Positions 54,022-61,884 of a DNA stretch of 64,000 nt are shown one piece after another. Origin of the DNA: Chloroflexota bacterium (GTDB lineage Bacteria; Chloroflexota; Anaerolineae; Aggregatilineales; Phototrophicaceae); contig VXLV01000124.1 of assembly GCA_009841405.1 (NCBI GenBank), positions 106,292-170,291 on the forward strand, in the 5' to 3' direction. Position numbers and translations under genes: made by a program. Below the pieces are notes generated by a model. It saw only the letters and a program-made list of their open reading frames with translations. It ran no database searches and was not told the DNA's origin. Each line of letters opens with the position of its first letter. The first letter of the stretch is position 1.

Positions 54022-54025
54022 ATGC

Positions 54026-54262
54026 ATGGGAGATTTTGGTCAAGCGCTAGGGCAGGCGATAAGGGAGCGGCGGAAGGAATTGGGACTGTCCCAGGAGGCT
54101 TTGAGCTTTAAGGCCGGCTATCACGTGACTTATGTCAGTCAGATTGAGAGAGGCGTAAAGTCGCCTACTGTGAGAACAATACTGATCTTTGCAGGCGCTT
54201 TGGAGATACCGCTGTCCGAATTGATGCTGCGAGCGGAGAGGTTACATGCGCAGCATGGGTGA
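54026..54262 (+). CDS. XRE-family transcriptional regulator, controller-protein size
   Basis: 78 residues, essentially one lambda-Cro/C1 HTH domain: FGQALGQAIRERRKELGLSQEALSFKAG, then the recognition helix region HVTYVSQIERGVKSPTVRTI and the end ALEIPLSELMLRA. Size and the 'GLSQE..a..aG....y.SqiERG..sPt' pattern match stand-alone regulators and the controller (C) proteins of restriction-modification loci. No methylase or nuclease gene is near, but a 19-codon open frame with its own GGTGAGG site starts 3 bp after the stop (54265-54324), possibly a gene remnant. No ribosome site precedes its ATG. The operator-like repeats just upstream suggest autoregulation. Confidence 0.85.
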   Translation: MGDFGQALGQAIRERRKELGLSQEALSFKAGYHVTYVSQIERGVKSPTVRTILIFAGALEIPLSELMLRAERLHAQHG

Positions 54263-54532
54263 GGATGGCCGGACAAGAAGGCTCGCTACATGAAGAGTGG
54301 GCTATGATTCAAACATTTGATTGACTGCGTGGGCAGTTCACAACCGCAACCAGGTGTCCGTTTCTCTTCTCCCACGACCAAATTAAGTCGCTGCCGCCAG
54401 AATCTTAACCTACAGTGTGTCCGGGAGGGCGATCCATAAAATCGTCCCAACCAACGGTTGGTATTTGTGGGATTGTGGGCGACCCACAGGGTCGCCCCTA
54501 CAAGCACAAAACGTAGCGAGGACTATGGCAAG
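54263..54532. repeat. intergenic stretch with GGGCGA/TCGCCC palindrome
   Basis: A 270-bp gap between the XRE gene and the 3' end of the molybdenum hydroxylase gene. It carries ACCAA-CGG-TTGGT (54450-54462) and the hairpin GGGCGACCC-ACA-GGGTCGCCC (54477-54497) followed by CTACA, the same family as at 46077 and 49677. Apart from the short frame at 54265 nothing looks coding. Confidence 0.65.
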
Positions 54533-56812
54533 CTATCTGCCATTCTCGCGCTTTTTCAGGGCGGCCAAGACGCGCGGCGGGGTCATCGGCGTTTGGGCCA
54601 GTCGGACGCCGGTGGCGTGGGCGACGGCGTTGGCGATAGCGGCGACAGTCGGGATGACCGGCGGCTCGCCGACTCCGCGCGCGCCAAATGGGCCGCTGAT
54701 GGACGGCACTTCGACGATCTGCGTTTGGATGGGCGCGGCTTGCACGGCGTCGGGCATAGCGTAATCCATCCAGGAGCCGGACAGCAGCTGCCCGTCGTCA
54801 TCGTAGCGCATCTCTTCGTAGAGCGCCCAGCCGACGCCCTGCACTGCGCCGCCTTGCATCTGGCCTTCGACAGCCAGCGGATTGATGGCGCGGCCGACGT
54901 CTTGCACCACCGCCAGATTGAGCAGGTTGACATCGCCGGTTTCTTCATCAACTTCGACTTCGGCGATTTGGGCGCAGAAGGACGGCGCGCGATCGGTGAC
55001 CGCCTGGCTGCCGTTGCCCTGCACCGGTTCGTACTTGCCGCCGAAGGTCATGCCTTTGCCGGCGATATCGCCCAAGCCGATCGAGCGGTCCGGGAAGCCG
55101 CGCACTTGCACGCGGCCGCTGACGATTTCCAGATCTTCCGCGGACACCTCAAATTCTTCCGCGGCGATGGCGAGCGTCTGTCGCCGGGCGTCTTGGGCGG
55201 CGCGGATGACCGCGTTGCCCAGGGTATAAAGCGTTTTGCTGCCACCGACGCCGCCGCCGTAGGGCGCGCTGTCGGTGTCGCTGTAGACGAAGCGCACCTT
55301 GTCAGGCGAGACGCCGTAAGCCTCGGCCGCCAGCAGCGCGAACGAGGTGGGCGTACCGGAGAGGTCAGCCGTGCCGATCTGCACTTGCAGCACGCCGTCG
55401 CGGTTGAGCTTGCAGACGGAGGCGCCCGGTTCCAGGCCGCCCATCCAGCCACCGATTGCGATTCCGACGCCGCGGCCTTGCTCGCGGGATTCTTCGCGGT
55501 TTCGCCAGAGCGGGTGTTCGCGGGCGGCTTCAAGCGTCTCGACCATGCCGATGACGGGAAAGTCGCCGCCATCAGGGGCGGGGTCGCCGGCGCGGGCGGC
55601 GTTCTTCAAGCGCAGCTCCACCGGGTCGATGTTCAGTTTAGCCGCGGCTTCGTCAAAGAGGGTCTCAACCGCCATGAATGCAGTAGGCGAAGTCGGCGCG
55701 CGGTAAGCGCCAACCGACTGTTTGTTGGTTACGACATTGATCGACTCCAGCACATAATTCCCGCAGCGATAGAAGCTGGCGAACTGCATTGCGGCGAAGC
55801 CACCCAGTCCGCTGGGGTAGACACCGGTGTCGGCGGTTACAGTCGACTGCATGGCCAGCAAGCTGCCATCGCTCTTGAAGCCAAGCTTGGCCGCGATGCG
55901 CAGCCCGGGCGCCGGATTGGTGGTCAGCAGCTCTTCGCCGCGGGTCAGAATCAAGCTGACCGGGCGGCCGACTGTGACCGCGACCAAGGCGACCAGGGGC
56001 TCGTAGAGGCCAAACTTGGCGCCGAAGGCGCCGCCGACCGGCATGCCGTAAATGGTGACGTCCGATTCGGGCACGCCGAGCGCGTCGGCGACATCCATGC
56101 GCGCGCCGAAGGGGGATTGCAGGCTGCCCCACATGGTCACGCCGCCGGTTAGCGGGTTGGGCTGCACCACCCAGCCCTGCGTCTCGATTGAGCTCTGATG
56201 CACCATTGGCGTCTCGAATGTGCGTTGCACGACGACATCGGCCGCGGCAAAGGCGGCCGCGACATCGCCCTTTTCCATGTGCGTGCGGCCGGCGATGTTG
56301 GAGGCTTCGCCTTCGTCTTCTTCGGAATCGCCGCCAGTATCGGCGCCGTGTGCGGCTTCGTCTTCGGCGCCGGTCGGGATGCCCTTGGGCCAGATGACGG
56401 GCGCGCCCTCGGCCACAGCCGCGTCCATGGACGTCACCGCCTCGAGCGGGTCGTAGTCAACTTCGACCAGTTCGGCGCCGTCGGCTGCGGCGGCGGGCGA
56501 ATCCGCCAGCACCAGCGCGACCGGCTGCCCGACGAAAATCACGCGGTCGCGGGCGAGCATGAGTTTGGCGCGCGACGAGGGCGTGACTTCTGGCAGATCA
56601 GCGGCGGTCAAAACGGACTGCACACCGGGGACGGCCAGCGCGGCGTCCGCGTCAATGCCGCGAACGGCGGCATGCGCGTAAGTGCTTAAGACGAAGCGCG
56701 CGTGCAGCATGCCGGCCAGCTTCAAGTCGCCAGTGTATTTCAGGTTGCCGGTTACCTTGGCGGGACCGTCGATCATCGGCGTTGGTTGACCCACAAATGA
56801 AAGATCTGACAT
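54533..56812 (-). CDS. xanthine dehydrogenase family, molybdopterin-binding subunit
   Basis: 759 residues, the normal size for a large subunit. Opens VGQPTPMIDGPAKVTGNLKYTGDLKLAGMLHARFVLSTYAHAAVRGID, then MGSLQSPFGARMDVADALGVPESDVTIYGMPVGGAFGAKFG (molybdopterin contact), GAYRAPTSP, GTADLSGTPTSFALLAAEAYGVSPDKVRFVYSDTDSAPYGGGVGGSKT, ENGSQAV-type stretch, and the active-site end with VQDVGRAINPLAVEGQMQGGAVQGVGWALYEE and GARGVGEPPVIPTVAAIANA, where the catalytic Glu is in GVGEPP. GGAG lies 8 bases before the ATG. FAD and 2Fe-2S subunits, normally adjacent, are not in the window. Follows the sulfotransferase/aminotransferase-like pair after 41 bp. Confidence 0.93.
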   Translation of the reverse strand: MSDLSFVGQPTPMIDGPAKVTGNLKYTGDLKLAGMLHARFVLSTYAHAAVRGIDADAALAVPGVQSVLTAADLPEVTPSSRAKLMLARDRVIFVGQPVALVLADSPAAAADGAELVEVDYDPLEAVTSMDAAVAEGAPVIWPKGIPTGAEDEAAHGADTGGDSEEDEGEASNIAGRTHMEKGDVAAAFAAADVVVQRTFETPMVHQSSIETQGWVVQPNPLTGGVTMWGSLQSPFGARMDVADALGVPESDVTIYGMPVGGAFGAKFGLYEPLVALVAVTVGRPVSLILTRGEELLTTNPAPGLRIAAKLGFKSDGSLLAMQSTVTADTGVYPSGLGGFAAMQFASFYRCGNYVLESINVVTNKQSVGAYRAPTSPTAFMAVETLFDEAAAKLNIDPVELRLKNAARAGDPAPDGGDFPVIGMVETLEAAREHPLWRNREESREQGRGVGIAIGGWMGGLEPGASVCKLNRDGVLQVQIGTADLSGTPTSFALLAAEAYGVSPDKVRFVYSDTDSAPYGGGVGGSKTLYTLGNAVIRAAQDARRQTLAIAAEEFEVSAEDLEIVSGRVQVRGFPDRSIGLGDIAGKGMTFGGKYEPVQGNGSQAVTDRAPSFCAQIAEVEVDEETGDVNLLNLAVVQDVGRAINPLAVEGQMQGGAVQGVGWALYEEMRYDDDGQLLSGSWMDYAMPDAVQAAPIQTQIVEVPSISGPFGARGVGEPPVIPTVAAIANAVAHATGVRLAQTPMTPPRVLAALKKRENGR

Positions 56813-56853
56813 ACGAGATTTCTCCTATCGGTCTAGTGCGCAACCATTCAAGT

Positions 56854-57771
56854 TTAACCGGCGGGGGCGAATTCCACCACCTGATAGCCTTCCACCCGCG
56901 TGCGTTCGCGGAAGAGTTCGCTCAATCGCAGCGTCATTGCGCCGGCGCCGCCACGGCCAATCGGCCGGCCGTCGAGCTCGACAACTGGCGCCAGCTCGCC
57001 CATGGTGCCGGTGCAGAACATCTCATCGGCGCGATAGACTTCGGTCAGCGATATGTCCTTCACCTGCCAGGGAATGCTGTTCTCGGCGCAGATTTCCAGC
57101 ACGGCGGCGCGCGTGATGCCTTCCGGGCAGGAACCGGTGTCGGGTGTCATGACGACGCCCTCCCGCACGATGAATATATGCGTGGCGTTGGTCTCGGCAA
57201 CGTAACCCCTATAGTCAAGCATAAGCGCGTCGTCTACGTCAGCGGCGTTGGCCTGAATCTTGGCGAGGATCGAGTTGATCAGATTGCAGGAGTGGATGTT
57301 CTGATCGACGCAGTCGGGCGGGATGCGGCGGATGCCCGAGGTAATCAGCCGGATGCCGCTCTTGTCGTAGACTGGCGGTTTGTGCTCGGCCAGCGCGATC
57401 AATGTCGGCCCGCTGGTGTTCAGCCGCGTATCCATGCCGCTCGTATATTTGCGGCCGCGGCTCAAGGTCAATCGGATGTGGACGCCGTCGGTCATTTGGT
57501 TGGCGGCGAGGGTCTTGCTAATCTCGGCGATGATTTCATCGTGCGAGGGGATCTCGGTGAAGGCCATGGCCAGGGCCGAATCTCGCAGGCGGTCCAGATG
57601 CGGGATCAGCTTGAAGATGCGCCCCTGATAGAGACGCAGCCCTTCCCAGACGGCGTCGCCGCCTTGCACTGCCGAGTCGAAAGGGCTGATGCCAGCCACA
57701 TCGCGGTGGTAGAGTTCGCCATTGATATTGATCAGCAAGTCCTTGTTTTTGGGATTAAATGTTTGCTTCAT
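56854..57771 (-). CDS. class-IV aminotransferase-like protein lacking the PLP lysine
   Basis: 305 residues. The fold-type IV frame is complete: WEGLRLYQGRIFKLIPHLDRLRDSA, VHIRLTLSRGRKYTSGMD, ALMLDYRGYVAETNATHIFIVREG with the conserved Glu (E193), GITRAAVLEIC and CTGTMGELAPVVELDGR. The Schiff-base position, Lys in enzymes such as D-amino acid aminotransferase ('IKS.N..xN..A'), reads NIHSCNLINSILAK, with His160 in that place (codon CAC). So normal transamination is unlikely. The ATG shares one base with the sulfotransferase stop. From memory, plant 'branched-chain aminotransferase-like' fusion proteins show the same His and are joined in the same order to a sulfotransferase-like domain. Function unknown. 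Confidence 0.85.
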   Translation of the reverse strand: MKQTFNPKNKDLLININGELYHRDVAGISPFDSAVQGGDAVWEGLRLYQGRIFKLIPHLDRLRDSALAMAFTEIPSHDEIIAEISKTLAANQMTDGVHIRLTLSRGRKYTSGMDTRLNTSGPTLIALAEHKPPVYDKSGIRLITSGIRRIPPDCVDQNIHSCNLINSILAKIQANAADVDDALMLDYRGYVAETNATHIFIVREGVVMTPDTGSCPEGITRAAVLEICAENSIPWQVKDISLTEVYRADEMFCTGTMGELAPVVELDGRPIGRGGAGAMTLRLSELFRERTRVEGYQVVEFAPAG

Positions 57772-58505
57772 CAGTCAGCCTGCCCGATTCGGTATGGCGC
57801 GATCTGCGCGTAGAGGTCCTGGCATTCATCCAGCAGCGCGCGCATATTCTCCGGCGCCGGCGTATCGTCTGGCTGGTAGGGCGCGAAGCTGGTCGATCTC
57901 TCCACGCTGGCGTACCAGTGCTCGGCCCAGATGCCGTCACTGGCGTGGCGGCCGGGCGGCCAGCGCAGCATCGCCGGGTCGAAGGCGACATCGAGCGCGG
58001 CGCAGAGCCGGCGCAAGGTCGCTTCGGGATTCCGCTGCACATCGTGCGCGGCGATGACCGGCGGCGTAGAGCCGGTGGCTTGCCGCACGAAGTTGAAGAG
58101 CTCGACCTGCTGCGGCAAGCCGGTCTGGTCCAGCCGCGGCTCCGGAATAACCTTGGCAAACGAAAGCAGCATCCGGCGCGGGTCGCGAATGAGGAAGCAA
58201 TTGGATATTTCGCCGAGCCAGGTGCGGTCGATATGTTCAAGCATGTGCTGCGTCATGTGTTTCTGATAATAGATCGCTTTGCCATTGTCGCTCGTCAGCA
58301 GCTGGTCGATTACCCGCTGCGGGTCGGTTTCGTAGGCGGCGATGATATCGCGCGCGCCGGGATGATCATATCCGGTTTCTTGCAGGTAATGCGCGTAGAA
58401 TGGCTCGTCGATGACGCGCGTATCGCTGCGGCTGGCCCAGGACCGCATCAGCGCGGTGGAGATGTTGCGAGGTCCCGACCACATCGCGATGATTCGCTGC
58501 GTCAC
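57771..58505 (-). CDS. sulfotransferase-like P-loop protein, partner of the aminotransferase-like gene
   Basis: 244 residues. IIAMWSGPRNISTALMRSWA (5-24) is a PAPS 5'-phosphosulfate-binding loop of the sulfotransferase type, followed by VIDEPFYAHYL. IRDPRRMLLSFAKV (about 126-139) is the 3'-phosphate-binding segment with its Arg and Ser. HDVQRNPEATLRRLCAALDVAFDPAMLRWP matches the later family region, and GIWAEHWYASVERSTSF is conserved among related proteins. Transfers sulfate or acts as a related nucleotide-binding enzyme; acceptor unknown. First of an operon with the aminotransferase-like gene (TGATG overlap) and the molybdenum hydroxylase. Confidence 0.87.
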   Translation of the reverse strand: MTQRIIAMWSGPRNISTALMRSWASRSDTRVIDEPFYAHYLQETGYDHPGARDIIAAYETDPQRVIDQLLTSDNGKAIYYQKHMTQHMLEHIDRTWLGEISNCFLIRDPRRMLLSFAKVIPEPRLDQTGLPQQVELFNFVRQATGSTPPVIAAHDVQRNPEATLRRLCAALDVAFDPAMLRWPPGRHASDGIWAEHWYASVERSTSFAPYQPDDTPAPENMRALLDECQDLYAQIAPYRIGQAD

Positions 58506-58590
58506 TTGCGCTCATCCCTCGCCGATTTGGTTGGCGCGCAGGTCAAAATTGGGGCGATACGATCCTGAGCGTGTTTCATTTGGCTTGATT

Positions 58591-58619
58591 CACCACAGAG
58601 ACACAGAGGGCACAGAGAG
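58591..58619. repeat. CACAGAG direct repeat, three units
   Basis: CACAGAG occurs at 58594, 58602 and 58611, spacing 8 then 9. The same word with the same spacing occurs at 60764, 60772 and 60781. It sits in the 248-bp gap between the sulfotransferase and glycosidase genes, which holds no other supported feature. Confidence 0.7.
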
Positions 58620-58753
58620 TTGTTGCTGCGCTCGGTGTGACTCTGCATCGCCTGCGACTCCAATTTCCGCCTGGCTGCCATCTTGCTTGACCGCCGCCCC
58701 AGCCGTTATAGTGAGCGCCACTCAAGCCGCCATTGTAACCGATTCAGAGGGCC

Positions 58754-59938
58754 TTGTCACATCGAATGTCGCGGCGGATAGAAAAGGCGGATGTCAGACT
58801 GACACGAGCGCGCGCGGTCGTGCTGGCGGCGCTTGTCCTGGCAGCGCTGCTAATTTTGAGCAGGCGCGAGCCGGCGACCGATTACCTGCCGGCGGAACGA
58901 CTGTCCGTCGAGACGGAGAAACCGCAAGTCTGCGTGCATACCTTGTTGGAAAACGAAGTGGAAGAGCAGGCGATACTGCGGTCGCTTGAGCTGGCGCGCG
59001 AGCTGGGCGCGTCCACGATCGTGCAGTTTTTCCCCTGGGCTTATGTCGAGCGCGAGCCGGGCCGATACAGTTGGTCTTTGGCCGATCGCATCGTGCGCCA
59101 CGCCCAAATGCAGGGTCTGCGCGTCATCGCCCGGCTGGGGCTGGTGCCGGATTGGGCGCGCGACCGCAAGACAAAAGCGCTGAATCACCTGACAGAAGAT
59201 CTCTTCCCGGCCTTCGCCGCATACGCCGCCGCCTTCGCCGAGCGTTACGCCGGTCCGGTCGACCATCTCATCGTCTGGAACGAGCCAAATCTTAGCTTCG
59301 AATGGGGCTATCAGCCGGCGGATCCGGCGCGCTACGTCCGCCTCCTGGAAGCGAGTTACGGGCCGATCAAGCGGGCGAATCCACAGGCGAAGGTGCTGGC
59401 GGGCGCGCTGGCGCCGACGCTTGAGCCCCGGGGCAGCGCCGCCGGCCTGAATGAACTGGACTTCTTGCAAGAAATGTATGATCTGGGCGCGAGCGAATTC
59501 TTCGACGCCCTGGCGATTCATAGCTATGGCTTCCGCGAGCCGCCGGAAGCTGAACCCGCGCCCGACCAGCTGAACTTTCGCCGCAGCGAGTTGCAGCGCG
59601 CGATCATGCTGGCCGCGGGCGACGGCCACAAAAGGGTCTATATCACCGAGAGCGGCTGGAACGACCATCCGCGCTGGACGCAGGCGGTCCGTCCGTCGCA
59701 GCGCGCGAACTATACCCTGCGCGCCTTTGAATATGTCGAGCGGCACTGGGACTGGCTGGAGCATCTTTGCGTCTGGGCGCTGCGCTATCCGGCCGATGTC
59801 TACAGTTATCCGGATAACTTTACTTTGGTCAGCGCCGACTTCGCTCCCAAGCCGATTTATTACGCGCTGCAAGATTACGCGCGCGGCTGGGCGCGGAGCG
59901 AGACGCCCTGGCTGCCGCCGCCGCAAGCCGACGCATGA
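58754..59938 (+). CDS. membrane-anchored clan-A glycoside-hydrolase-fold protein
   Basis: 394 residues from TTG; ATG at 58766 (residue 5) is the alternative, and neither is ideally spaced from AGAGGG (58757 region). One N-terminal helix (about 22-38, AVVLAALVLAALLIL) anchors it, with the rest outside. TIM barrel: GASTIVQFFPWAYVEREPGRYSW, LGLVPDWARD, HLIVWNEPNLSFEWGY with the acid/base Glu in NEP, and VYITESGWND with the nucleophile Glu. Both are placed as in GH5/GH39/GH53-type enzymes, so catalysis is likely. Exact family and sugar are not assignable. Overlaps the binding-protein gene by 4 bp (ATGA). Confidence 0.85.
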   Translation: MSHRMSRRIEKADVRLTRARAVVLAALVLAALLILSRREPATDYLPAERLSVETEKPQVCVHTLLENEVEEQAILRSLELARELGASTIVQFFPWAYVEREPGRYSWSLADRIVRHAQMQGLRVIARLGLVPDWARDRKTKALNHLTEDLFPAFAAYAAAFAERYAGPVDHLIVWNEPNLSFEWGYQPADPARYVRLLEASYGPIKRANPQAKVLAGALAPTLEPRGSAAGLNELDFLQEMYDLGASEFFDALAIHSYGFREPPEAEPAPDQLNFRRSELQRAIMLAAGDGHKRVYITESGWNDHPRWTQAVRPSQRANYTLRAFEYVERHWDWLEHLCVWALRYPADVYSYPDNFTLVSADFAPKPIYYALQDYARGWARSETPWLPPPQADA

Positions 59939-60708
59939 AGCGCCGCCTCCAGGTCACGCGCGCTTTGACCGTGGCGCTGCCGCTGTTGTTTCTGGTCGCC
60001 GCCTCGCTGCGGCATTATCAGCCGCTCGACCCGGCCGTCGCCTTCCCGGCCGGCGAGATCGTCATCGGCGTGGACGCGAGCTTCCCGCCCTTCGCGTTCG
60101 ATGAGGGCGGCGAGTCGCGCGGCCTGGATATCGACCTGGGGATTGCGCTGGCGCGTGAGATCGGCCTGTCGGCGCGCTTCGTGAGCATTAGCTTCAACGG
60201 CCTCTACGATTCGCTAATCGCAGGCAAAGTCGATCTGTTGATTTCGGCGCTGCGGGTCGAGCCGGCCCGACGGGACGATGTTCGTTACTCGCAGCCCTAT
60301 TACAACAACGGACTGGTGCTGGTCAGCGAGGCAAGCGCGTCGCTAGAGCCTGAAGCGCTCGCTGGCGCGCCGATCGCCTACGAGTACGCCAGCAGCGCCG
60401 ACAGCCAGATCCGGGCTTGGGAGCGCGCCGGCATGCGCATCGAGAAGCGGCCTTATGAGCTGCCTGCCTACGCCTTGGACGCGCTGCGTTTCGGTCAGGC
60501 GGAGGGCGCGCTGGTCGATGCGACTTCATATCGCTTGTACGCGAAAACACAAAGCGACTGGCGCGCCAATGTTTCGTTCGTCACACACGATCCCTACGTG
60601 ATCGCGGCGCGGCTGGACCCTTCGGACGCCTGGAAATTGGTCGATAGCGCGTTGTCGGCTTTGAAAGCGAGCGGAGAACTCGCTAGAATCGTCGAGACTT
60701 GGCTGTGA
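59935..60708 (+). CDS. extracellular solute-binding protein, family 3 (polar amino-acid type)
   Basis: 257 residues. Signal or anchor helix about 9-24, then a family-3 domain: EIVIGVDASFPPFAFDEGGESRGLDIDLGIALAREIGL, FNGLYDSLIAGKVDLLISALRVEPARRDDVRYSQPYY and ALVDATSYRLY. This is the glutamine/histidine/arginine-receptor layout, with the usual 'D..FPPF....' opening and R..dv.fS..Y loop. No permease or ATPase gene is adjacent. ATGA overlap with the glycosidase gene suggests joint expression; a receptor or sensor role on the outer face is possible. Confidence 0.88.
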   Translation: MKRRLQVTRALTVALPLLFLVAASLRHYQPLDPAVAFPAGEIVIGVDASFPPFAFDEGGESRGLDIDLGIALAREIGLSARFVSISFNGLYDSLIAGKVDLLISALRVEPARRDDVRYSQPYYNNGLVLVSEASASLEPEALAGAPIAYEYASSADSQIRAWERAGMRIEKRPYELPAYALDALRFGQAEGALVDATSYRLYAKTQSDWRANVSFVTHDPYVIAARLDPSDAWKLVDSALSALKASGELARIVETWL

Positions 60709-60760
60709 GTAAGCGGGTGCAAGGACTTTCGAATATCGGCGATTACCTTACAAGATGATT

Positions 60761-60884
60761 AACCACAGAGGCACAGAGGGCACAGAGGAACCTTGTATGG
60801 GCGAGCCACCGGCTCGCCCGTACGAACTTGGTTGAATGTCCGTACGAACTTGGTTTAATGCCCGTACGAGCGTTGTAGCTCGCC
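60761..60884. repeat. composite intergenic repeat: CACAGAG units, palindrome and 22-bp tandem
   Basis: Three parts in order. CACAGAG at 60764, 60772 and 60781. Hairpin GGGCGAGCC-ACC-GGCTCGCCC at 60799-60819. Then a 22-bp tandem unit starting CGTACGAACTTGGTT at 60819, repeated at 60841, and degenerate copies at 60863 and 60885. The last copy runs into the ribosome site of the next gene. Confidence 0.8.
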
Positions 60885-60915
60885 CGCACGAGTTTCTAAG
60901 TTAGAGGAGCGAAAG

Positions 60916-61884
60916 ATGACTGAGAAAGTACGCTGGGGAATTCTGAGCACAGCGAATATCGGCCGGCGCGTGATACCGGCCATTCACGCTTCGTATAACG
61001 GCGTTGTGGCGGCCGTAGCCAGCCGCTCGCTTGAGCGCGCGCAAGCCTTCGCCGCCGAGCAGAACATTCCGCGCGCCCTGGGCAGCTACGAAGCGTTGAT
61101 CGCGGATGAAGAAATTGACGCAATTTACATCCCGCTGCCCAATAGCATGCACGCCGAGTGGAGCGTCAAATGCGCCGAGGCCGGCGTGCCGACTTTGTGT
61201 GAGAAGCCCTTCGCCAGCGACGCGGCCGAAGCGCAACGCATCGTGGACGCCTTTGCCGCGCATGATGTGTTGCTGGCGGAAGCATTCATGTACCGCTTCC
61301 ACCCGCAGCACGCCAAGGTCAAGGAGATCGTAGCGGCCGGCGACATTGGCGACTTGCAGATCATCAACAGCAGTTTCACCTTCCCCATCAGCGACGAGGC
61401 CAATATCCGCTTGAGCAAGCCCTTGGCCGGCGGCGCGCTCATGGATGTCGGCTGCTATTGCGTCAATCTGATGCGCTTCATGACCGGCGAGGAACCAGCG
61501 CGCATCACGGCCGGCGCGCGCATCGGCGCCAGCACTGGTGTGGATGAGGCGCTGGCCGGGACACTTGAGTTTCCCTCCGGCGTGATCGGCCATTTCGACT
61601 GCGGCTTGCGCGCGTATCGGCAGCATACATACACGCTCAAAGGCACGGAAGGCATGATCGTCGTGCCGACCAGCTTTGTGCCGGACACGTCCGGCGATAC
61701 GCTGGTACGGCATTGGCGCGGCGACGAATACAGCGAGCATGTCATCCCGGCCAGCGACCACTATCAGTTAATGGCGGAAGACTTCGCCGATGCGCTGCTC
61801 AACGAGCGCGCGCCACGATTCGCCCCGACCGATGCCGTGCAGAATATGGTTGTGGTCGACCAGCTGCTGGCGCAAGCGCGCTAG
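60916..61884 (+). CDS. Gfo/Idh/MocA family oxidoreductase (dihydrodiol / glucose-fructose type)
   Basis: 322 residues. AGAGGAGCG precedes the ATG. Rossmann start [18 protein letters not shown] (5-22), then [36 protein letters not shown] with the EKP motif, and [35 protein letters not shown] typical of the family's dihydrodiol-dehydrogenase branch. [17 protein letters not shown] carries the conserved Asp (about 180) and Tyr. Complete, and shorter than the Gfo/Idh at 42035; it lacks the Cys-rich insert. Its TAG overlaps the TAG of the convergent ABC gene in CTAG. Confidence 0.93.
   Translation: MTEKVRWGILSTANIGRRVIPAIHASYNGVVAAVASRSLERAQAFAAEQNIPRALGSYEALIADEEIDAIYIPLPNSMHAEWSVKCAEAGVPTLCEKPFASDAAEAQRIVDAFAAHDVLLAEAFMYRFHPQHAKVKEIVAAGDIGDLQIINSSFTFPISDEANIRLSKPLAGGALMDVGCYCVNLMRFMTGEEPARITAGARIGASTGVDEALAGTLEFPSGVIGHFDCGLRAYRQHTYTLKGTEGMIVVPTSFVPDTSGDTLVRHWRGDEYSEHVIPASDHYQLMAEDFADALLNERAPRFAPTDAVQNMVVVDQLLAQAR

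Noticed and set aside
53684..54324. A functional restriction-modification system
   Set aside because: Only a controller-like regulator and C-box-like sites are present. No methyltransferase motifs (such as PC, NPPY or DPPY) or nuclease are seen nearby.
54458..56152. Long plus-strand open frame opposite the molybdenum hydroxylase (564 codons)
   Set aside because: Antisense shadow of a conserved gene; its translation is low-complexity (repeated Asp, Gly, Ala, His) and matches no fold.
60761..60906. CRISPR array
   Set aside because: The repeated units are directly adjacent (22 bp and 8-9 bp periods) with no unique spacers and no cas genes.
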